DNA from: Oxalobacteraceae bacterium
Lineage (GTDB): Bacteria; Pseudomonadota; Gammaproteobacteria; Burkholderiales; Burkholderiaceae_D
Length of the DNA stretch: 6,274 bases
Direction of reading: 5' to 3'
NCBI GenBank assembly: GCA_947446335.1
Contig: CANFGA010000194.1
Location: forward strand, 1 to 6,274
Shown here: positions 1-3,598 of the stretch, one piece after another
Numbering within the stretch: the stretch's first letter is position 1
Layout of the letters: every line of letters starts with the position of its first letter
Made by a program: the position numbers and the translations under genes
The notes under the pieces: generated by a model
What the model was told of the DNA's origin: nothing
The model's database searches: none
What the model saw: only the letters and a program-made list of their open reading frames with translations

Positions 1-975
1 GTCAGCGGTCTCAGTGCGGCGATACTGAACTCGGCGCGCACCTTGGCCGAGCTGCAAGACTTGCGCGTGGCCGGGGTGCTGACCAAGCCGATCCGCGCCG
101 AGGCCTTGCGCGCATTGCTGCAGGCGCCGCAAGCGGCGATCGCAGCGCGGCGCGCAGTGCCGGTACTGCTGCTGGCCGATCTGGCGCGCGCGATAGCCAA
201 CAACGAGCTGATCTTGCATTACCAGCCGCAGGTGCGCCTGGCTGATGGCGCCTGGGTCGGCGTGGAGGCGCTGGTGCGCTGGCAACATCCGCAGCACGGC
301 TTGTTGTACCCCGATGCCTTCATCGATCTGGCTGAACGTGGCGGACTGGCCTTGCAATTGACGCGCAAGGTGATCGCGATGGCATTGGGTGAATTCGCCG
401 GCGCGGCCGCTGCGCTCGATTTTCACGGCAATTTATCGCTCAATTTGCCGCCGGTCGCGATGACCGATGTGCGCTTTCCCGAGTCGGTGCTGGAAGCCAT
501 TTCCCGCTCGGGTTGCGAGACGATGAAATTGACGTTTGAAGTGACCGAGACCTCGGTGCCGCCGAATCCTGCCGTGGCGCTCGATATCCTGACCCGGCTG
601 GCGCTGAAGGGCTTCACCTTGTCGATCGATGATTTCGGCACCGGCCACTCGTCGCTGGAAAACTTGCAGCAACTGCCGTTTGGCGAACTCAAGATCGATC
701 TCGTTTTCGTGCGGGTGGCTGAAACCAGCGGGTCGGCGCGCACGATCGTCGAAAATTCGATCGCGCTCGGGCGCCAACTGGGCCTGGTGGTGTTGGCCGA
801 GGGGGTCGAAAATGCGACGCTCTGGCACTGGCTGCACGATGCCGGCTGCGAGCTGGCCCAGGGTTATTTCATCGCCAAGCCGATGGCGCTGGAAGCTTTG
901 GCCGCATGGCAACGCGAATGGATGCAGCGGCGCCCTGGCTGCTTGACCAGGGGCTGCGGCAATCAGAACTTGTAG
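1..975 (+). CDS. REC-EAL response regulator, c-di-GMP phosphodiesterase (5' partial)
   Basis: The frame is open from base 1 to the TAG at 973-975, giving 324 residues of a protein that begins upstream. Residues 1-41 look like the end of a receiver domain: a Ser-Gly pair after strand 4, then AGVLTKPI with the conserved Lys at 29, then a final helix. After a short linker a full EAL domain runs from about 60 to 305. It hydrolyses c-di-GMP to pGpG in the cytosol. Residues expected for metal binding and catalysis are present: E89 (VEALVRW), N148 (LSLNL), E180 (TFEVTE), D210-D211 (IDDFGTGHSSL), K231 (LKID), E267 (LAEGVEN) and Q287 (QGYF). Loop 6 has GTGHSSL rather than the usual GTGYSSL. No GGDEF domain follows. 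RocR/PvrR-type regulators share this order, but extra domains could lie upstream. The TTG at 43 falls inside the receiver domain and is not a start. An active enzyme is inferred from residues only. Confidence 0.93.
   Translation, partial: VSGLSAAILNSARTLAELQDLRVAGVLTKPIRAEALRALLQAPQAAIAARRAVPVLLLADLARAIANNELILHYQPQVRLADGAWVGVEALVRWQHPQHGLLYPDAFIDLAERGGLALQLTRKVIAMALGEFAGAAAALDFHGNLSLNLPPVAMTDVRFPESVLEAISRSGCETMKLTFEVTETSVPPNPAVALDILTRLALKGFTLSIDDFGTGHSSLENLQQLPFGELKIDLVFVRVAETSGSARTIVENSIALGRQLGLVVLAEGVENATLWHWLHDAGCELAQGYFIAKPMALEALAAWQREWMQRRPGCLTRGCGNQNL
924..957. other. Stem-loop at the convergent gene ends
   Basis: GCAGC (924-928) plus CCCTGG (933-938) pair with the uninterrupted CCAGGGGCTGC (947-957). 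This makes an 11-bp stem with a 4-nt bulge on one side and an 8-nt loop. It lies in the last codons of the EAL gene and starts 5 bp beyond the stop of the opposing outer-membrane-protein gene. No T-run follows on either strand, so it is not a standard intrinsic terminator. It could mark the mRNA 3' end of the minus-strand gene or simply reflect GC-rich coding sequence. Confidence 0.35.
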
Positions 976-1658
976 CTGATGCCCACGCGCACGACTGGAT
1001 AGAATTTGAACGAGTCGGCCTTGTCGCGCAGCTTGACATTTTCTGCCGCCACGTCGTTATCGAGGCGCGTGCATAGCATTGCGTCGAGGGTGCAGCCGCT
1101 GCTGACCAGCGAGGTGTTGGGCGAGCCCTGGAACAGGACGCCCAGATCGCTGGTAAAGCCCCAGCCCTTGTCCTTGGCCAGCGCATTGCCCCAGCCGATG
1201 CCCACGTAAGGCGCTACCTTGCGGAAGTCGACCTTGCCGTCGATGCGTCCGGCGTTGTCGGCGTTGTAGGTGTTGCCGTTCAGCGTATAAGTGCCGTTGT
1301 TGTTGGACTTGCCCACTGCGTCGATCTGGTTGCCGTCGTAGACCAGGCCGGCGCTGACGCGAAACGGGCCTTGCATCGGAAACCAGTCGAGCAACGCTTC
1401 CAGCGAGGTCAGTTTCAGCTTGAAGTCATAATCGACGTTGCTGGTGTTGCCAGAATAGGAATAATTGAGATAGTTGACGCCGATGCGCGCATTCAGATGC
1501 TCTTGCAGTGGCGCGCTCAGGTGCAGGCCGAAGCCGGTGGTGCCGATGTCGGCGCTCACGCCAACCTGGGCCTGCGCCGCACTCGCCAGCAGCATCCCGG
1601 CAGCCAATGCCAGCGCGGTCATGGTGTTGCTTATTGCTTTGTTTGTTGCCTTGTTCAT
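963..1658 (-). CDS. Outer-membrane beta-barrel protein, CarO-like
   Basis: A 231-residue exported protein. Residues 1-30 form a Sec signal peptide: Lys-containing N-region, hydrophobic stretch TALALAAGMLLASA, and a predicted signal peptidase I cut after AQA (30). The mature part shows alternating amphipathic strands and ends in SYKF; a C-terminal Phe is the usual BAM recognition feature of outer-membrane barrels. An early GTTGFG, TYTLNGNTY near 123-131, VAPYVGIGWG near 148-157 and GWGFTSDLGVLFQGSP near 165-180 resemble, from memory, the CarO/small-porin layout more than OmpW. The barrel location is well supported, but transport substrate and exact family are inference. Cys189 and Cys196 lie in a probable extracellular loop and could form a disulfide. 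The ATG at 1658 is preceded by AGGGA at 6-nt spacing. The 3' end overlaps the EAL gene by 13 bp. Confidence 0.87.
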   Translation of the reverse strand: MNKATNKAISNTMTALALAAGMLLASAAQAQVGVSADIGTTGFGLHLSAPLQEHLNARIGVNYLNYSYSGNTSNVDYDFKLKLTSLEALLDWFPMQGPFRVSAGLVYDGNQIDAVGKSNNNGTYTLNGNTYNADNAGRIDGKVDFRKVAPYVGIGWGNALAKDKGWGFTSDLGVLFQGSPNTSLVSSGCTLDAMLCTRLDNDVAAENVKLRDKADSFKFYPVVRVGISYKF

Positions 1659-1694
1659 TGATTTCCCTGGATGTTATTTTGTTTCTCCAAAGAA

Positions 1695-1703
1695 ATTATA
1701 TCA
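1695..1703 (-). promoter_or_regulatory. Extended -10 promoter of the outer-membrane protein gene
   Basis: On the minus strand the sequence reads TGATATAAT: a perfect TATAAT (1700 to 1695) preceded by the TGn extended -10 element. The predicted start is near 1688, giving a leader of about 30 nt that ends in the AGGGA ribosome site. No good -35 box lies at 16-18 bp (the 17-bp position reads TGCATT), which suits extended -10 promoters. The -35/spacer region coincides with one arm of the dyad at 1710-1764. Confidence 0.65.
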
Positions 1704-1705
1704 GT

Positions 1706-1764
1706 AAAATGATCAAGAATGCAGCAATGTTGATGTTGCCAATTCCACGCTCATTCTTTGATCA
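1706..1764 (-). terminator. Terminator-like dyad closing the gcvH unit
   Basis: On the minus strand TGATCAAAGAATG (1764-1752) pairs with CATTCTTGATCA (1721-1710): 12 bp with one bulged A and a 30-nt loop. TTTT (1709-1706) follows directly. The first arm covers the last codons of the 107-residue membrane protein and reaches into its stop codon. The short U-run and position suggest an intrinsic terminator, but the stem is AT-rich and the loop large, so efficiency is doubtful. The second arm lies in the -35/spacer region of the next gene's promoter, so the dyad could instead, or also, be a protein-binding site. Confidence 0.45.
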
Positions 1765-2074
1765 AAAAAGCGTCGATGATGCTGCCAGCCCAGCAAAGGG
1801 CGCCAACAGCGATGGCGATCGTGACCATCGTGTCTTGCGCTGCTGGCGCCGCCAGTTGCGCCGAAATCGATTGCGCATCCTGGGCCATCGTGCCGCTTTC
1901 GATTTGCATCAGGATCGCGTTGGCGCGTGCGGCCGCGACCTTGATCAAGAACAGGATGGCCAGCACCGACGGCAGCAAAAACCAGCAACCGCGCGCCCGG
2001 CGTTGCAACACGAAGTGGCCCAGGCCGGGAAACACCAGCGCCGAAATCAGGGCGGCCTTGATCGATGGCTTCAT
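1751..2074 (-). CDS. Small integral membrane protein (TM2-like), unknown function
   Basis: A 107-residue protein with three likely membrane segments at about 6-23, 31-48 and 83-104. The first carries FPGLGHFVLQRRARG, a PGLGHF-type motif followed by a basic turn as in TM2-like and related small membrane proteins of unknown function. Residues 50-80 form a polar Gln/Ala-rich loop. It probably sits in the inner membrane. The ATG at 2074 lies 10 nt after the gcvH stop with no strong Shine-Dalgarno, which fits translational coupling. In-frame starts further upstream all lie inside gcvH and would add a basic, non-homologous extension. Co-transcription with gcvH is inferred from spacing, strand, and the shared promoter and terminator. 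No reaction can be assigned, and a role in glycine metabolism is not shown. Confidence 0.72.
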   Translation of the reverse strand: MKPSIKAALISALVFPGLGHFVLQRRARGCWFLLPSVLAILFLIKVAAARANAILMQIESGTMAQDAQSISAQLAAPAAQDTMVTIAIAVGALCWAGSIIDAFLIKE

Positions 2075-2084
2075 CGCTGCGCTG

Positions 2085-2465
2085 TCATTGCGCCGTGGCC
2101 GCCTCGTAGGCGCTGGCATCGAGCAAAGCGTCGAATGCGCTGACATCATCGGGCTTGATCTTGAACAGCCAGGCGCCATAAGCATCGGCATTGATCGCCT
2201 CCGGTGTGTCGAGTACATTCTGGTTGACGGCGCAGACTACGCCGGCGAGCGGGGCGTAGATGTCGCTGGCGGCCTTGACCGATTCCACCACGGCCGCCTC
2301 GCCGGCGGCTGCGTAGTGTTGGCCGACGATCGGCAATTCGACGAACACGATGTCGCCCAGTGCATCTTGTGCAAATTCGGTGATGCCGACAGTGGCGCTG
2401 CCATCGGCTTCCAGTCGCACCCATTCGTGGGAGGTCGTGTATTTCAAGTTTGCAGGAGTAGTCAT
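2085..2465 (-). CDS. gcvH: Glycine cleavage system H protein
   Basis: A complete 126-residue H protein, the usual length. In the cytosol it carries the aminomethyl group on a lipoyl arm between the P, T and L proteins of the glycine cleavage complex (glycine + THF + NAD+ to CO2, NH3, methylene-THF and NADH). Family landmarks appear in order: KYTTSHEWVR (8-17), VGITEFAQDALGDIVFVELP (26-45), the lipoylation site ESVKAASDIYAP with acceptor K64, and an LDTPEAINADAYGAWLFKIK block (85-104). Start is ATG at 2465; only a weak GAG lies 8 nt upstream, with no earlier homologous residues. Neither gcvT nor gcvP is next to it: the next gene upstream is the divergent ClpP-like gene and the next downstream is the small membrane protein. 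Many proteobacteria have gcvT-gcvH-gcvP together, so partners must be encoded elsewhere. Confidence 0.97.
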   Translation of the reverse strand: MTTPANLKYTTSHEWVRLEADGSATVGITEFAQDALGDIVFVELPIVGQHYAAAGEAAVVESVKAASDIYAPLAGVVCAVNQNVLDTPEAINADAYGAWLFKIKPDDVSAFDALLDASAYEAATAQ

Positions 2466-2629
2466 GGTGGCTCAGTAGTCAGCGTTGGTGGAAAAATGCA
2501 TGTCGAACAGGAGAGAATCGATGCAATCGGGGAGTCAGAGTGTGGGGTATCAGCGGCCACCGGACTGCGCTTTGATCGCGATCGTCTGTGCCCGCGCGCC
2601 AGAGTCTTCTGGCTTGCGCAATTTCAGGT
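2466..2629 (-). promoter_or_regulatory. Long structured 5' leader of gcvH
   Basis: From the predicted transcription start near 2629 to the gcvH ATG there are about 164 nt without a recognisable gene. Near its 5' end is a strong hairpin: GCGC (2619-2616), AA bulge, GCCAGA, loop AGAC, TCTGGC, GCGC (2597-2594), reading the minus strand. This is 10 bp with one 2-nt bulge. The 3' half is pyrimidine-rich. The length suits cis regulation, but I could not find the conserved glycine-riboswitch core, so the function is unassigned. Confidence 0.4.
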
Positions 2630-2635
2630 GCGATG

Positions 2636-2664
2636 AATATATGCCAGCGTCGATTTCCTGTCAA
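2636..2664 (-). promoter_or_regulatory. Sigma70 promoter of gcvH
   Basis: The minus strand has a perfect -35 TTGACA (2664-2659), a 17-bp spacer, and -10 TATATT (2641-2636, five of six matches). Transcription should start near the A at 2629. It is the best promoter match in the window and points toward gcvH and the small membrane protein gene. Such a strong match suggests either high basal expression or control after initiation. Confidence 0.72.
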
Positions 2665-2787
2665 TCGCTACGCCCGTCGATGCGCATGGTTGACTATCGA
2701 ATCAGCGACGCGGTGATAGCGATATCGTGATGCATGGCAAGAGTTCTGCATCTGCCATGCGTGAAATCAACTGCGCCGGCGCAGCGC

Positions 2788-2817
2788 TTGCCTTGGCTGA
2801 TCCGGCCTTGTTAGAAT
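2788..2817 (+). promoter_or_regulatory. Possible promoter of the ClpP-like gene
   Basis: TTGCCT (2788-2793), an 18-bp spacer and TAGAAT (2812-2817, five of six to TATAAT) give a predicted start near 2824, about 17 nt before the ATG at 2841. If real, it excludes the upstream in-frame starts at 2727, 2730 and 2757. A weaker alternative -35, TTGACT at 2690-2695, lacks a good -10 partner. Confidence 0.35.
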
Positions 2818-2840
2818 CGGTGCAACCATGGGCGGGCGCA

Positions 2841-3383
2841 ATGAAGAATCTGGAACACGATGCCTTTTTTGTCTTGAGCGGTGACGTCAACAGCGACATG
2901 GTCAGGCGCATCTTTGAAGCGGCCGACGCCATGACGCAGCATGCCACCGCCCATCTGTTGCTGCAGTCGCATGGCGGCTATGTCAGCGACGGCATTTGCC
3001 TCTACAATCTGCTGCGCAAATTGCCGGTCGAGATCGCGATGTACAACGCGGGCGCCGTCGCCTCGATCGCCGTCATCGTGTTCCTGGCCGGGCAGCATAG
3101 AAAAGCGAGTGCGAGCGCGCGCTTCATGATTCACAAGTCGCAGACTTCAAGCACGTCCGAGCTTGGGCCCGATGCGCTGCAAGTGATCGTCGATGGCTTG
3201 CGCGCCGACGACTTGAGAACTGAACAGATCTTGAAGCAGCATCTGCATTTGAGTGCTGCGCACTGGAGCGTGCATGCCTGTTCGGATCTGCATCTGACGT
3301 CGAACGAAGCCTTGCAGGTAGGCTTGATCGATGAAATCGCCGACTTTACACCTCCCAGAGGCCAGCGCATCACTTGCATTTGA
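2841..3383 (+). CDS. ClpP-like serine peptidase homologue (S14/crotonase fold)
   Basis: A 180-residue cytosolic protein of the ClpP fold. The opening strand FFVLSGDVN leads to an oxyanion-type QSHGG at 42-46 (SPGG in ClpP). GAVASIA follows with S75 at the nucleophile position (GQAASMG in ClpP), then FMIHKS with H98, a handle-like helix near 110-135, and SDLHLTSNEALQVGLIDEI with D149 aligned to the ClpP Asp. The triad therefore looks complete. With this start the protein lacks the propeptide and axial loop that ClpP uses to dock an AAA+ unfoldase, and no ATPase gene is nearby. Activity, partner and substrate are unknown. Start choice: ATG 2841 has GGCGG 5 nt upstream and matches the family N-terminus. 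In-frame GTG 2727, ATG 2730 and ATG 2757 would add up to 38 unmatched residues, with lower GC in third positions. It is divergent from gcvH. Confidence 0.83.
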   Translation: MKNLEHDAFFVLSGDVNSDMVRRIFEAADAMTQHATAHLLLQSHGGYVSDGICLYNLLRKLPVEIAMYNAGAVASIAVIVFLAGQHRKASASARFMIHKSQTSSTSELGPDALQVIVDGLRADDLRTEQILKQHLHLSAAHWSVHACSDLHLTSNEALQVGLIDEIADFTPPRGQRITCI

Positions 3384-3386
3384 TGT

Positions 3387-3404
3387 AATGGCGGCAACGC
3401 CATT
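3387..3404 (+). other. Tetraloop hairpin after the ClpP-like gene
   Basis: AATGGCG-GCAA-CGCCATT forms a perfect 7-bp stem closed by a GNRA-type GCAA tetraloop, 3 nt after the TGA. There is no following T-run (CGCGCCC follows), so it is more likely an mRNA 3'-end stabiliser or the stem of a Rho-type end than an intrinsic terminator. Confidence 0.4.
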
Positions 3405-3467
3405 CGCGCCCAGGGCTTGTGCTGCAATCATCGCCTAGTCCAGGGGCGCACGCTTTGGAGCCCGGAA

Positions 3468-3520
3468 ACAGCTTATAAACTGGTATGATGAGGCACTTTT
3501 TATTGGAGTATCCGGGGCTC
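3468..3520 (+). repeat. Inverted repeat around the putative smc promoter
   Basis: GAGCCCGGA (3468-3476) is the reverse complement of TCCGGGGCTC (3511-3520) apart from one extra G. The 34-nt interval contains the putative -10 at 3484-3489. It may be an operator-like dyad, or an RNA hairpin when transcription comes from further upstream. Confidence 0.35.
3481..3489 (+). promoter_or_regulatory. Possible extended -10 promoter of smc
   Basis: TGGTATGAT combines a TGn element with TATGAT (five of six to consensus). The predicted start is near 3496, giving a leader of about 100 nt before the smc GTG. No clear -35 box is present (the 17-bp position reads CGCTTT). Other promoters further upstream cannot be excluded. 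Confidence 0.4.
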
Positions 3521-3533
3521 GAAGCGGTTTTTT
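3512..3533 (+). terminator. Weak hairpin plus T6 in the smc leader
   Basis: CC (3512-3513) with GG (3526-3527) and GCT (3517-3519) with AGC (3523-3525) form a short bulged stem, followed directly by six T residues (3528-3533). It resembles a weak intrinsic terminator or attenuator between the putative promoter and smc. The stem is only 5 bp with a 3-nt bulge, so it may be fortuitous. Confidence 0.2.
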
Positions 3534-3598
3534 CCAGCTTGCTCGATGCTCCATTGATCTCACTCTAACGCCGGCCCAGGAAAAGAACAGTTCAAAGC

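Noticed and set aside
43..45. TTG as the start of the EAL gene
   Set aside because: Codons before it are open to base 1 and read as the end of a receiver domain, so the true start is outside the window.
433..912. Minus-strand frame inside the EAL gene
   Set aside because: It lies opposite the catalytic EAL codons and has a basic, His/Arg/Gln-rich composition typical of antisense frames in GC-rich genes.
1751..2218. Longer N-terminus for the small membrane protein, starting inside gcvH
   Set aside because: The added 48 residues are the Arg/Ser/Met-rich out-of-frame reading of gcvH; the hydrophobic protein begins naturally at ATG 2074.
2466..2664. Glycine riboswitch upstream of gcvH
   Set aside because: Short resemblances such as CTCTGG exist, but the conserved purine-rich core and the usual ordered aptamer motifs could not be found on either strand. 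A covariance-model search would be decisive.
3485..3568. 27-codon reading frame upstream of smc (MMRHFLLEYP...), a possible leader peptide
   Set aside because: Its ATG codons overlap the putative -10 at 3484-3489, there is no ribosome site, and a frame this short is expected by chance.
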